Numbered from the stretch's first letter, positions 24,978-37,600 are shown. The stretch is 38,544 nucleotides of DNA from Spirogloea muscicola (GCA_009602725.1 WELB01000037.1:191482-230025); one strand, 5' to 3'. Notes: generated from the sequence alone by a model not told the origin. Numbers and translations: made by a program.

Positions 24978-26640
24978 TCCCAGCCACCAGTCAATCTGGC
25001 CGCGCTTTCTCTTTCAGGCCCTATACTTGCTTGGGGCTTGGCCACTCACAGCCATTTGCCTTACATTGAAAGAGCCGTCCCGCCAGATCCCTCATTGCAA
25101 TTCTTGTCCTCCCACTCTCTTTCTGGGCTGGCATATCATAGCCATCGCCCTCTACTGTAAAAGTCTCTCTTCCCTTTCTTGTGCTGGCTTCTCCCAGCCA
25201 CAGCGTCACTGAGAGAGGAACATCAGTAGTGGTTGAGATGGAGCCTTAAATTTCTTCCAGTTGCTGAACATCTGGTATTGCAGCTTTTGTGTGCGACCAT
25301 TCCAGTCTTCTGCATGCGACCCTTCAGACAACTTCTAGCAAGGATCTGAGCAAGGAGATGCCCAGCCATCCATCTGAATATCAGCTATATGGATGGGCTC
25401 ATCTTGTTGGCAGTCGATTAATTCATTGCAAACGTAAATAGTGTCACATGCAGGTGGCCAATATTGATATACGAGGGGACAGTGCTCCCTCGCTGGATGC
25501 ACCTCGAGTATGAGCCTTGAGTGTGGAGCGAGGTTGATTGATGAGAGGTGACTGCTTGACTCTCTTGGCAAGCAGCAATGAAGCCTTTGCTGCAATTGAT
25601 CTTTACTTACCTGCCATCAAATACCGGACTACGACATCACTACCAGCTGCGCAGGTGCTTAGATTTTGCCTGCTCAAAGCGCTGCCAGCAGCCTCTTAAG
25701 TAAATGGGCCTCCACAACCTTAGGGGTACCATTGCTGTGGGCTGGCAGCCCTTTCTAAGGCGCCTGTCGACTGGCAGGACAGCTGGGTGCACTAGAGGCA
25801 GGCAGAATCTGAACAGAAGCAACACCTGCATTCCGCTGGAAAGCAAAGGCGACCCAGCAGAGCCAAACTCGCGCGGCAGCTCTTTTTCCCTCTCCGAAGC
25901 AGCCAGAGTCATCTCCCACCACCGAGAGCTCGTCGACTATGGGTCGATCCGATCAGCTCGCCAGCACTGTGCACCGCGCTTGCCACTTGACGTTTCTGCT
26001 CGTCGCTTGTCTAGTGGCTCCTCCTGCTGTGATCTTTAGAAGCCATTACGACCTGGTGAATCTAGGCTACACTCGACGTGCAGATGTGTTTCCGGCTGAG
26101 ATGGGCTTGCCAGCTGCATATCTGTCGCTCTTGCGACGACGAGTTTCGGCGTTTGCAGCGTGCTCAAGCTAGTGCCTTGCACCAGAAAGCTGGGCGAGCT
26201 CTAGTTAGTGGCAGAAGGGCTCCGTTTCTGGCATCTAGTATTCATGCATCGATTGATGACCTTTATGTTTTGACCCGTGGTAATTGAGCGGGTCAATCTG
26301 CTGTAGGTTATGTGGATCTTCAGATGTGCTTGCCTTTGTTCTTGGCCATTTGGCCTACATTTGTTTCTTATACACGAATTTTCTTTTCAATGGGCGAGCC
26401 ATCTGTTTCCGGCCCCTACCCTTTTTTCGAGCTGGCCCATCAGCTTTATTGAGCTGGCCCTCGGCGAGCCCCTCACCTGCTTTTACAGGGAGAAGAAGGT
26501 CGCGGCTGCTGATGGTCAGAGAGAGGCCTGTATTCATTCATCCTTTGGGCTGGCTTCCTCCAGCCCCTATCCTCAAATGGGCGAGCCCTTCTCACTTTCA
26601 CGTTAGTCCCTCTTCTCCATGGCTTGTCAGATTTGTTTGT

Positions 26641-26794
26641 GCTCACCCGAGGGTACCAATGTCACCTTAGGCACCTTAAGCTAGGTCTCCGTATTATGTA
26701 AGCATTGTTCAGTTTGCCCGAGACTCTGCCTGAACAATGCATTGGCTTGAATGGGCCTCCCTTTCATTTCATGCGCCCAGCGCGCCTTCTCTCT
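26641..26794 (+). repeat. Dispersed direct repeat, copy B
   Basis: Counterpart of 24823-24977. This copy ends about 280 nt upstream of the CPBP protease ATG, so it may lie in or near that gene's promoter. Confidence 0.8.
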
Positions 26795-26974
26795 GTGGGC
26801 GCACAGTTCCTTCTTTCACGTTAGCCGCTTCGTCTCTCCGGAGCCTCCCCCGTGGGCCAGGGCCTGGCATCACGTCCCTACCCAGGCAGGCGCTCCCCAC
26901 AGGAAGATGAGCTCGCCCATAGAAGAGTGGGGCTGGCAGAAGCCACAGGGGAGGGGAGGAGGGGGGCGGGGGGG

Positions 26975-27004
26975 NNNNNNNNNNNNNNNNNNNNNNNNNN
27001 NNNN
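26975..27004. other. Assembly gap (30 N)
   Basis: A run of 30 N bases lies about 72 nt upstream of the CPBP protease start codon, preceded by a G-rich stretch. The true length is unknown, so the 5' UTR or an earlier start could be hidden here. Confidence 0.99.
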
Positions 27005-27076
27005 GAGGGCTGCCGCCGTCGCCGCCGGCTTCGCCATGTCGCCGCTGCCGCCTCCGCCGGCGCCTGCGGGGGGACG

Positions 27077-28971
27077 ATGAGCCTGCCGGCGGTCACGGAC
27101 ACCGAGCTGCGGCGCGCCTTCGCCCCGCGGCTCCTGCACGCCGCCTCGCCGCCCCGCTGGGCTCGCGAGGACTTCTTCTCCGCCGCCGCCTTCGCCGCCG
27201 GTGCTCCCCCGCCACAGCCGGCCGACGAGGACGACGACGGCGCCGGCGGCGGCTGCCGGCCTCACAAGCTCGACTTCTCTCGTGACGGCGATGGCGATGG
27301 CGAGCCCGCCAGTGGCGGCGCAGCGGCGGCGCGCGGGGGCCTGTATGCGGGGCCACACCACGGATCTCCGTTAGCGGATCGTAACGATGAGCCTGACGGC
27401 AGCTCGTCGTCTGGAAGCTTGACCACCGGCCAGGACGCCACGGAAAACAGGTCTTCTGCCGGCTGCCTCCTTGGGTTTGCGGCATGGGGATCACTGGTTT
27501 AGGATTTGGGAGGTCTAAATCCTAAGCCCTGAAACCTAGACACCTTCTAAACCTCACACCCTAAACCGAAAAACCCTGAAATATAATATGAGTGGCAGGA
27601 GTTCAAGTCTCAGCTTGCCTGCAGCGGTGTTGTCAGCGCAGCTTCAGAGATGGTCAGTTGAGGTACCTATTCACTGCCGCACAGCACTGAAGTGCAATCA
27701 CTGGAGATTATATAAAGTTTCATTATCGTGATGGAGGTCAAGGCCTGTGCTGACGGCTTGGTAGCAACACGAGCTCGGTCAATGTGCTCCACTAGAAAGC
27801 TCCCGGAGGCCACCTGAGCCTTGTTCTAGGTGCTGCTTAGGGTGCTCGGGGGCTGGCTCGACCTCGGCCGCGGGGCGTCGTTGTCGACGGGAATGGCGGC
27901 ACTCCGGCCGCCTGAGCTCGACGACGACAGCGACCCGCCCGAGCCCTCCATGGCGACATTACTGCGGCAGGTGTGTTCAATTATCAATCAACAGTACAGG
28001 GATCTACGCCAGTCCAGGGATCTTGGTTCTGCATCAGATACTTTTGCAAGCTGAGAGGGCCATGACAAGCGCAACAGATGAGTCTAGAGACCCGGACTTG
28101 CAGTCAATATTTTGAGGAATTGCGTTGACAGGGGTGTTCAATTGCGGTAGTATTCGGTCCTGACATCTAATACATCTTGCAACTGAGGAGGCGGCACTGT
28201 GTGTGATTCATGTGATCTGTCAGCGCCTGACTACGGCCTTCTACACTTGGCCTGCTCCTGAGTAAGCCGCCTGCACTTAGGCGCTCTACTTCTACTGGGG
28301 CTTTTTGGTTGATGCCCCTGCTGATAGCTGAGGGTGCACACTCCTTCAATCCTGGACCCTAGGCAATCCATACAGACACTGTCTTTAACAGGTCCTTTTT
28401 GCTGGCTGAGATGAGATGACATGCAACTTTGAGCACTAATGCTGAGCCTACAAGCACCCAAAAACTTGACTGATAATAAATTAGACCCAATCATACTTGC
28501 AGGGATTGGTCCAAGACTCTGCCCGTCGTCTTCATCTTTGCGGTGCTCGTCCTTCCTATCGTCTACCATTCCCATCTCCTCGACCTCGGCAAGGTGTCTT
28601 TCTCGCGCGGCCTCTTCATCAAGTCCTTCTTCGTGCCGTGCCTCTTGGAGGAGTCTGCGTTTCGCGTCCTCCCCAACCCCCACGCTCGCGAGCCCGTGTC
28701 AGCACTCCGCCGTGCCCTCTGGGGCATCGCATCTCTGGTGCTCTACGTCTTGTGGCATCCTCTCAACGCCTGGCTGCTGACGCCGATCATGCGGCCCATA
28801 TTCTATGACCCCCACTTTCTTGTTGTCACCACGCTCCTTGGGCTTGCTTGCACAATACTGTTCTTCCGAACAGGGTCTGTCTGGCCGCCCGTCTTCCTGC
28901 ACTGGGCCACAGTCACGGTCTGGCTGACGCTTGGTGGGAAAGCCCACTTGCCTGGCGTTGCTACCTCATAG
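27077..28971 (+). CDS. CPBP-family (Rce1-like) intramembrane glutamic protease
   Basis: Putative integral-membrane metal-independent (glutamic) protease of the CAAX protease and bacteriocin-processing family. Exons: 27077-27450, 27841-27972, 28503-28971; 975 nt, 324 aa. The N-terminal half (about 1-165) is Ala/Gly/Asp-rich and looks disordered, perhaps an organelle-targeting or regulatory region. Membrane segments are visible at about 175-190, 240-262 and 275-310. Family motifs: EESAFR (Glu-Glu at about 218-219, Arg about 223), VLWHPLNAW (His about 254) and FLHW (His about 302). The short length and the EES-FR/WHPLN pattern resemble cyanobacterial-type members. The exon 1/2 junction fits only with the acceptor at 27840, and exon 2 must end at 27972 (second GT of GTGTGTTC) unless a small exon was missed. 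The start is the first ATG after the assembly gap. Confidence 0.8.
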
Positions 28972-29109
28972 CCGGACTTGTGTACATATATGTATATCTT
29001 GCTTTCCTCAGAGGGTGCTTATGCCATCCACGAATTTGCTAAGTCTACTCGGGTAGAACTTTCTCATAGGGTAGAACTCTACCATGAAGACGGCTATCTA
29101 GGAGTGTAA

Positions 29110-29547
29110 ATGATAGTGAGGTTCTGCTCCATTGTCAGATTCCTTGTCTCACGTTTCATAGTGGACTCTATCGAGTCTCTGTGAGGAGATGCATATGCAG
29201 AACTACTCGCTGTATTTATCAGCCCCTTCAAGGCATGCAGGTGACGTTGTGAGGATCTATGTCAACCTGTGTGCATCTTGGTTGCAGCTTGGGATAGATA
29301 ATTAGATTAGAATTAAATTAGATTTGTAGATGGCTAAGTATAGTCTGATCATGTAGGTAACTTCAACAAGGCAAGTAACAGGTACTCTGTGCATAGCTGT
29401 CAGATTGACAGTGCATGTGATAGTGAAGCTCCGCTCGATTGGGAGATTTTCCTCTTGTGGATTGACGCAGTGGACTATAGTCGGATATTGTGAAGAGGTG
29501 CTTATGTAGAAGCACTTGCTCTCACAAACATGGCCCCTTGAGCCCTA
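29110..29547 (+). repeat. Degenerate tandem duplication, period about 307 nt
   Basis: The stretch beginning near 29110 (TGATAGTGAGGTTCTGCTC) aligns with that beginning near 29417 (TGATAGTGAAGCTCCGCTC). Blocks then continue in the same order: GTGGACTATxG, GTGAGGAG/GTGAAGAGGTGC, GCAGAACTACTCGCT/GTAGAAGCACTTGCT and a CCCCTT block. The copies are well diverged. Confidence 0.6.
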
Positions 29548-29654
29548 CGGAAGACATGTGCTCCCAGCTGCAAGCCGTAGATTCACGGCCTTGTGTAGGT
29601 GTTACTTTGAAGTCCACTGTCAGCCAGTATGCATGTTGTGCAATTTATGTGTAA

Positions 29655-29677
29655 GGTGTCAGCGAAAAACTGACACC
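29655..29677 (+). other. Perfect 8-bp hairpin
   Basis: GGTGTCAG and CTGACACC flank a 7-nt CGAAAAA loop. It stands alone in AT-rich DNA; a structural RNA element or a cruciform relic are possibilities, and chance cannot be excluded in this much DNA. Confidence 0.6.
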
Positions 29678-30817
29678 TGCAGTGTCAAGTTTTCCCAAAC
29701 GAGGTCCACAAAGAATGTGCACCAAAATCTCATGTTGCCGGGCTTCCACTTTCAAAGACCTAGCAGAAAGAGCCATGTCTTATAAGTAGCACTGCTAAAT
29801 AGTCCAGGACAGCTGTCTCACGGATAAGACCTCGGAGAATAAATTGGCTCGTGATGTGCAAGAGGTTAGGGATCATAGTCATAGGATTGTGCAAAAGTAG
29901 TGGCATTGCAACTGACGTGGCAAGCTAAGGCGAATGCCTTGCAATACAACATTGATAAACATTTTCATCTGCTCATAACACCTCACAGAAGTGAAGTCCT
30001 GTTATCATGGACACGGTCATGTTGCTTTTGATTGTAGTCCTCGAATAGGATGATATGCTGGAAGACCAAATCTTGGTATGACATCATATCATTGATTGGT
30101 GGCCAGCACAAATTAAGCTCACAGCATAGCTTTAAGGCTACAACTAGTTGATTTGAATTTGCTCCACCATTGTGTCGCTGATTACTGTATCACAAAGATG
30201 AGGAAATCCATAATATATTGGTCGACAATTGTCCATTTCAATACTTGGGGGTGTCATTCTGTGTTGAGAAAAAGTTCGTGAGAAACTATAATGGAACAAC
30301 GTCATGATGTTGAATAAGTACTAGTCATTGTGGTCAGCAATAGTAAGATAGCTGCATAGCTACTGTCTACCAGCAGAGATCAACTTCCGATGTCCTGTCT
30401 CAAAGGCCTGTTTTGTTGCTCAAGATGATTTCAATATCAGGTTTGGGCTACTGGTACATATCCGACGACACCATATGTTGAAAGATTGTGCAATAGTACA
30501 TGAACTCACGCAACTGGTACATCAAGAATCAAGGTACACTTCCCAAGCCTGCCTTGCTTAATTGAAGCCTGTTACTAGATTGTGCTTCTGACATTCTTCT
30601 GCTTCAGACTGCTGCATAGCATGTCTGAAGATTTGCACGCAATGTGCACAGCACTGAAAGCATTCATGCATGGCACTATGTCTGGGGCTGCTCACTCCTC
30701 CACTTGGCAGCCAACCTCTCAGGTTGAGGGTGTCAAAAGTCCCCTAGATGCACATCTGCGTAGCCCATGCAGGTCCTGATGATGGGCTTGGCTCTTGGCG
30801 GTGCGTCCGTTAGGGTA

Positions 30818-30904
30818 CTACTCGGAGCCGTTGCTCTGCCACTTGACCAATGTCAGCACTGCCAACATCTCTATTGCCACCTCTGCAATCCATTCAGCTG
30901 AGTG
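30818..30904 (-). CDS. Possible terminal exon of an unidentified small gene
   Basis: On minus, a classical acceptor (CTAAC branch-like motif, pyrimidines, CTCCAG) is followed by 28 codons and TAG: HSAEWIAEVAIEMLAVLTLV, then KWQSNGSE. The composition is protein-like. An upstream candidate exon around 31000-31150 (ALARLMAICLAKLA) lacks a clear donor. No family is recognised and no start was found. Confidence 0.25.
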   Translation of the reverse strand, partial: HSAEWIAEVAIEMLAVLTLVKWQSNGSE

Positions 30905-31681
30905 CTGGAGAATGTTAGAAGCAAGTGAATATGTCAACCACCCCCACGTGCAAAATATCTCAATCTGAATTTTCATGGTGTATTGTGCAGTGTGAGCTTG
31001 CACTTCTGGCCAGCTTTGCGAGGCAGATCGCCATCAGCCGCGCCAAAGCCAGCATCATTAGTGTGTGCAGGTCCTGTCCTGGTGCGTCACTCGCCATCAG
31101 ATGCATCTGTCCTGCCACTTTCAGCAGTCTACAATTATCACTGTGCAAACGCTGTGCATACGCTGGTCATGAGGCCAAGGTGCATGTGGCTGTCCGTGGG
31201 GATACACCTTCTCTAGGTTCAGTATTTCAGGATAATGCTCCTGACCCTCAAGCACGAAGCTGCAAATGCAGTCCCGCTGTAGCTAATCGATAAGGTGCCC
31301 ATTGCAGCCCCAACACAACCCCGATCCTACTTGATTACCCTTTATACGAGCTAATAAGGAGCTCTACGCAAGGGATCCACCCAAGAAACCTCGGCCACTG
31401 TCAAGAAAATAGCCACCAAGAGGGCAGCTGCAGGCGCTCACTGCAGTGTGGGCTTCACACTAGGAGCTTAGCTCCGTGTAACACACTGTTTGCTTCGAAG
31501 TAGAGGCTGCTTTGTGGCATGACAAGACGTGGCTAGCCGCGTATGGTGCAACCATCCTGCGCGCATAATGCCGCCTAGATCATCGTCAGAAGTTGCAATA
31601 GTCTGATGCACAGACACCTTAAACACGCCACCCACCATGCACACTGCAGACATGCTACCGCCTCGGAGCAGGACTGCTGCG

Positions 31682-34600
31682 CTACCAGCAATTGCAAGTT
31701 GCAGCTGTTACGAGCGGTTTGCCAGAGAGTGATGACCATTGGTGGCTGAAAGGTGACAATCTTCTGCAGCGCAAATGCGCCTTCATTCCTTGAGCATTGT
31801 GCTGGAGAGTTGCTGGGGTGCGACGAACCTCAGAGCAATTCACAATTCCAAACTCTAGGCCATCCACGAGCGCACGAAAGCTTGCCTCCACAATGGACGT
31901 GTGTGCTCCCACCTGGCATACAAGGTAAGACTTGCTTGCGTTATCATCAACTCATGTAGGCATGCAGATCAGCTTGGCAGAGGCCCTCATCAAAAGACGA
32001 AGTAGTCAGACAGAGAGAGCTGCTACAGCAAGAGGCAGCTCTCAAACGTAAGAGAAAGATACATTACTGTTATCGTCCTCCTGCACTCCAGTAGCCCACA
32101 TAGGTCTCACATAACAGTAACAAGACCTACAGCATGGCCAGAATATGCATGGGGCCTGCATAAGCATTGCATAGTCGCAAGCTGAAGCCTAAGAAGGTGA
32201 TACCAAACAACTAGTGGAGTCAAAGGATATGGCTTTACCGTGGTCCACTTGGTACCCAGGGAGTCCCGAAAATCTATCGTCACGCGCGTGGTAGACATGG
32301 TGCCCTTGCGCCTTTCTGAAGGCTCCAGCAGCCGCACCCTGAAGTCCGCCAGCTCCACACCCTTGAGCTGGGGATAATGCCTCTCCAAAGCGCTCCTGCA
32401 ACAGAAGCATCTTCAGTCCTGCCAATAGTTGCATGACCATAACCAGAGCTTCAAGATACCTCCCTGTGGATCGGCTAAGAAGGGGACAGGAAGCTGAAGC
32501 CAATTGCAGGCACAGAATACATACTGACTGATTTTTCACCTCAGTGCGTGACTGAGCGCATCCACAGGCCCATTCCCCTTGGCAGCGGTCATCTGAAAGC
32601 AAGTAGTAAGTTTAGCAGGTAAAGAGTACGTGACTCCATTGCTTTCTCAGTCATCGGTACAGGAAGCACAGCAGAATTAGCAGAGGTTGTCTGCACCCCT
32701 TGCAGAGAGTGGCCTCGAAAGCAGAGACCTCTTCCAGGACCAGATTACAGACAAGCAGGCTACGCTGCAGAACTCGGCAAGATCCATCGTTCCAAGTTTG
32801 GGCTCACCATCGATCAGCTAATAACTATATAACCCTGCTCTTGCAGCTGTACTTGAGCAGAAACCTGATGCGTCAAATACCCACTTGCACCACATAGTCT
32901 TGAAGGTGACATACCTGGTACTCGCCATCCACCCGGAGCTTTACAATGGCCTGATTGATGTGGCTGCTGTGCCAATCCATGCAGTGGCCTCGTCCTCCCT
33001 CCTCACCATCCTCTGGCTCCCTCCCGTAGTCTCCACGATTGCTTGAAATTACTGAGAATTCTTCTACTCGAAATCTGCAACATCTCAGGACCCAAGCTCA
33101 GTGCACGAAAACAACACAATTTCAGTCTTCACATAGACTGGAAATGCCAGAGCCAACTACTACTTCTAATGGCGAAGCAAACATGTAACAAAGTGAACTT
33201 GGAAACATGCTCGTGTGCAATGATGTGATAGAAAAGATGGAGCCAGCGGATTTGAACCGATGATCCATGCGTGGAAAGCAATGCGCTCTATCAATAGAAC
33301 TACACCCCAGCGTTGATTTACCATGCAACCACGAAGTTGACATGCAGGTGCTGGAGATCAAGTGAACCAATCAGAAGACAGCATTTATCCCAAGTCCCAC
33401 TTCGATAGCTGGTGAACAGCAAGCAGGGCAACTGTGACTTACGGCTGCTTGTAATCTTGGCCCCTTCGCACAATGAGTATATCAACTGAAGCTGACGCAT
33501 TCTCAAAAGCACAGCCCTGAATCAGAGAAAGAACTTGCTCAGATAATAAGCCCCACAATCTTCAACAATGTGTTCAGCTTCTTTGCACCTCACTGTACCG
33601 TAGCAAGTGGCTTGCATTTAAAAGTGTATGAGGATAGCTACATGGAGGTGCCTAGCCTGAGAATCTTTGACTGAGGGGGCGATCTGTCTTACTTCGCTCT
33701 CCATTTCCTTGATCCGGGCAAGCACACTTCCAGCCACATCCCTGTCCAATTCCAGGCCTGCCCTCTCAGCCTGACAATGTAGCGGCAGTTACCAGAACAC
33801 CAATTGTTAGCCAAACAGAGCTCAGCTCTGCAAGACTGTTAACTGTTTAGTGGCCCGAATTCTCTATCTGCTGGATGGACCCCTACCATGACCTAGAAGC
33901 ACGATTCATAATTTATGCCATGCACACAAGCAATTGTGTCGTACCAATATTCTGAGCTGACTACATGTTTAGTAACTTTGTGGGTTCAGGGTTAGGGTTT
34001 CAGGGAAGGAGGTTGACCTGAAGCTTGGGCATGACATGCCACACTGACCTTATCAAGAATATTGCCACGGCCAGAGAGCTCTGAGACTACTGATCGCATC
34101 GCATTGCCCACCAATGAGGGCTCCATATGGTTGTAGCTTTCTGGCATCTGCGAACAGCACAGTTCATGCCAGCTTGTGGGATGGCTTCCAGTAGGACTCC
34201 ACGTGCAGATTGGACTGATCAATTAGATTAGTGGTTTGACACCAAGGATTGATGGGCAGATGCTTACTTCTTAGTTGCAACTCATTGACAAATATCAGAA
34301 TGCGGAGCCTTATTACCTGCTCAACTGCAAGCAATACTTGAGACAGGCACCCTGATTGCAAAAGGCTTATGAGCTCTGCATATGAAAGAAGACAAAGAAG
34401 GCCCCCATCGTTCCAGAGAATGCTGACCTTGCGAAGAGCCGCCACATGAATGCCACCCTTGTGGGCGAATGCCGACGACCCAACAAATGGCTGCTGTGGC
34501 GGCAGAGGCTGGCAGGCAAGCTCGGCCACTGCTGCAGCAATGCCTGTCAATCTGCACAGCGACTGGGGCGCAATGCAGCGGAAGCCCATCTTCACCTGCA

Positions 34601-37600
34601 AGGTGCCAATCAAGCTTACCTGCATGGGTAGCAACAATGTGAGAGGCCCTGTAAGTCATGGCAATACGAAGGACGCACGTACCCCGAGTCAACAAGCACA
34701 CGGATGAAAGGAGGCACATGTTGCTTGTAACTCGATCACTTATTATGCTACCAGGTCTGCTCCAGTGCATCTTACAGGAGGGGAGCAGCCCCCCTCCCCC
34801 CCCCCCTCCCCACAGTGTGAGCAAGATGCATGCAAGCAAGTGCATGACACAGGCACCAGACACAAATAGCAGCTGACCAGGTTGGCATTCCCCGTGCGTT
34901 CGCCATAGCCATTAATGCAGCCCTGGACGAGAGTCGCCCCAGCCCGGACTGCCGCAAGGCTGTTAGAAACAGCCATCTCACAGTCGTTATGGGTGTGAAT
35001 GCCAATCCGTACTTGTGGCCAGCTCGCAACTGCTGCCACCGCTGCCTTTGTCGCCTCCTGCAGAGTAGATACCAAGAACACACTGAACAATGTCTGATCC
35101 ACATTCTTCAAATATGTGGCTGGCAATCGGACCGCTTCTGATCTTCAATTTAAATGGCCTGAACTGAATCCAAGAAGACTTTGAAGATGACTCATGTGGG
35201 CCAACACAGACCTCTATGGACCAGGGCATGGATCCTCCATTTGTGTCACAGAGAACCAGGACGTCAGCGCCAGCTTTGGCTGCCACCTCAAGGCACCTCA
35301 ACGCATACTTCCTGCACAAGCAATGAAAGCAAGCTGTGACACTCAGATGATCTGTAGCTGCAGACACATCTACCATCTACACCCTACTTCTCAAATTTGG
35401 AGTCCGAGAACCACAACTCCAGCTGATCCCTAGCTGCATGCACACCCAATGTCTCCGACTGCTATGAAAACAAAATTTGCATAGGTACTTAGGAGGTCAA
35501 AGTGCTGAGCTTGCTGTAATTTACTCATGCGAATCAAATCCATAAAGCTGAACAACAAGCTGACCTGTTTGCAGCAAAGCCATCAAAATAATGCTCTGCA
35601 TCAAGCATGACCTCCTTCCCTCTGACCTGAATCAGCACAAAGAAGAACTACTTGACACAACTGTGATGGTCTGCAGGTGTATGTGTAGCTGCTTAACCAA
35701 CCTCAACAGAGTGTCTTTGAAAGACTACATGATTGTGATATTGCGTTTAGAGTCGTAAGAAGAGGTAATGGGCAAATAGTTAGAAATACACAGGGTGGAG
35801 CTAAATTGTGTCCACCTTGAAGTATGATATGCTTTCTGCAATCATGCACAAATTCTCCTCTAAGGTCGTCTCAAGCACCCTCTCTACTTGCTCATCCCAA
35901 GCCTGTGAGGAGAATACAAAATTTGCCCAGATGTAAGCTTTCTCTAATATAGTACATCAAAAAAGATATCAGCAAATTGCTCACACCATAGTAACATTGC
36001 TACCACATCATAAGCCTAGGCCGGTGCTTTATTGAACTGAAGGTTTGACCATGAAAGTGGGAGTGGGAGGTAGACAGAAGGGGCTAGCGTCCAGTGGACA
36101 TTTATTAGTGTTTAGGGCTCCCCTTGAGTATGGGACCAAAGCAGATCAACGGGAATTGGGTTGGGGGCAACACAGTCACAATTTGGAGGTGAACAGCACT
36201 CCCACCTTTGCCACTAAGGTCACCACATCTGCCTCACTTGCTAGCAGTGCCTGGATGTTTGCATCCTGCCACAAGCACTCCCAGAGGAAACAACATGAAT
36301 AGCTTTGACACCGCCACACTACGTTGCACTGAGGAAAGGAGTACTCGCTTTAGTAATGACAAGAATCATGTTGCAGAGACAACCTTCGATTCAGTGCTTA
36401 CAAAACGCACCTACCTTTTCGCAAGACGACAGCTTCCGCCTGGTGGATCCAAAGGCTGCCAGCTTGGTGGGGCTCTGATAAAGTGGCCCTGAGTTTCTGG
36501 GAGATATTCTCCTGACTTCATCCCATCGTGCAAAGAATTCTGCATCCTTGGGGTTTGAGCCAGGCCAGCCACCCTCAATGTACTCAACACCTGGGCCACA
36601 ATGCTTAGTAGGACAAGTTGTATGACAAGTCATACCCTGGACTTAGACACATGAAGTGCAAATTTTGCTTTAACCTGCCTCCCGGTCCGTGGCTCCTTGC
36701 TGAGTCCAGTACTCAAATAACATTCTGATATGCGCACAGAGCATTCAGAAAGTCTTACCAAAGTCTGAGAGCAAAGCTGCAATCTTCAGCTTGTCTTCCA
36801 CGGACATCGATATGCCAACCATCTGGTGTGAACAACCACCCAAACTTGAAGGCTGTCAGCACCAGCTTCTGTTGCCAACGGGATAGTGGTCCCTGTCTGT
36901 GTAAATTCTATCAGCAGTGGAGGTGCAGCTTTGTTGAGTATAGGTAAGAGATTGCAAAAGCACCTTGCAGCAGCCATGCAGAGAAAGCTCTAAGAAAGCT
37001 CTAAATCTGTACCTGGGAGCCATCTCGCAGGGTCGTGTCATATATTGACACGTAACGATCAGTCGCAGGGCCAGCTTCCTCTGCTGCACCGACCTGTCCA
37101 CAGGTTGGTGGCTCAAAGTCAGGTGCACCAAGGTATATGCTACTTCATGAATTGCTTCGCAGCACATGAATGATGATGCCTATAAACGTACCAATCTTGC
37201 TACCTCTACTGTGTCTGCATAGATAGCCTCTGCATTCGTCCGCCTCCGGGCTTGTCTCATAAGCACGCCCTTGTGAATAGTTGGCAAGAGCTTCGACGCC
37301 CGATGCCAACATGCAACGCTGCAGACGAAGCAGCATTGTCATCAGCTACAAAATGTCAGAGCAGTAAGAGCATAGCACGTCTTCCTCCTGTCACTGGTAG
37401 GTGTGCCAAATCTGCAAAGAATGCACAGGCTTGACAAAGAGCTGCAGTGCTGCCACTGATTGTCGGACAGCACCACTCAGAGACGGCAGCCAGCAGACTT
37501 GACCGAGACGTACTGCTCGGTGACTGTCATGCTTGGCTGGTCGTTGTAGCTATTTATCGGATTACCAGACAATGGGGCCTTGCAAGCCAGTACATTGTCA

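Larger units (their letters stand above)
24641..26974. other. Gene-free region with diverged repeats
   Basis: No gene is supported. A roughly 155-nt sequence at 24823-24977 recurs in the same orientation at 26641-26794. Around these, short degenerate units of the form GGGCTGGC, a few bases, then AGCC recur (24799, 25126, 25187, 26549 and others). A 77-codon open frame starting at the ATG at 25939 has a hydrophobic segment but no other support. Confidence 0.5.
28972..31681. other. AT-rich gene-poor region between convergent genes
   Basis: Mostly non-coding. It contains the 3' flanks of the CPBP (plus) and CimA-like (minus) genes, a tandem duplication (29110-29240 and 29417-29547), a perfect small hairpin (29655-29677) and one isolated exon-like segment on minus (30818-30904). 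Open frames at 30925-31293 on plus and 30960-31148 on minus overlap each other and match nothing I recognise. Confidence 0.5.

Noticed and set aside
25939-26172. 77-codon plus-strand frame with ATG and a hydrophobic stretch (FLLVACLVAPPAVIF)
   Set aside because: No splice context, no family similarity and weak codon bias; a small secreted or membrane protein cannot be excluded but is not supported.
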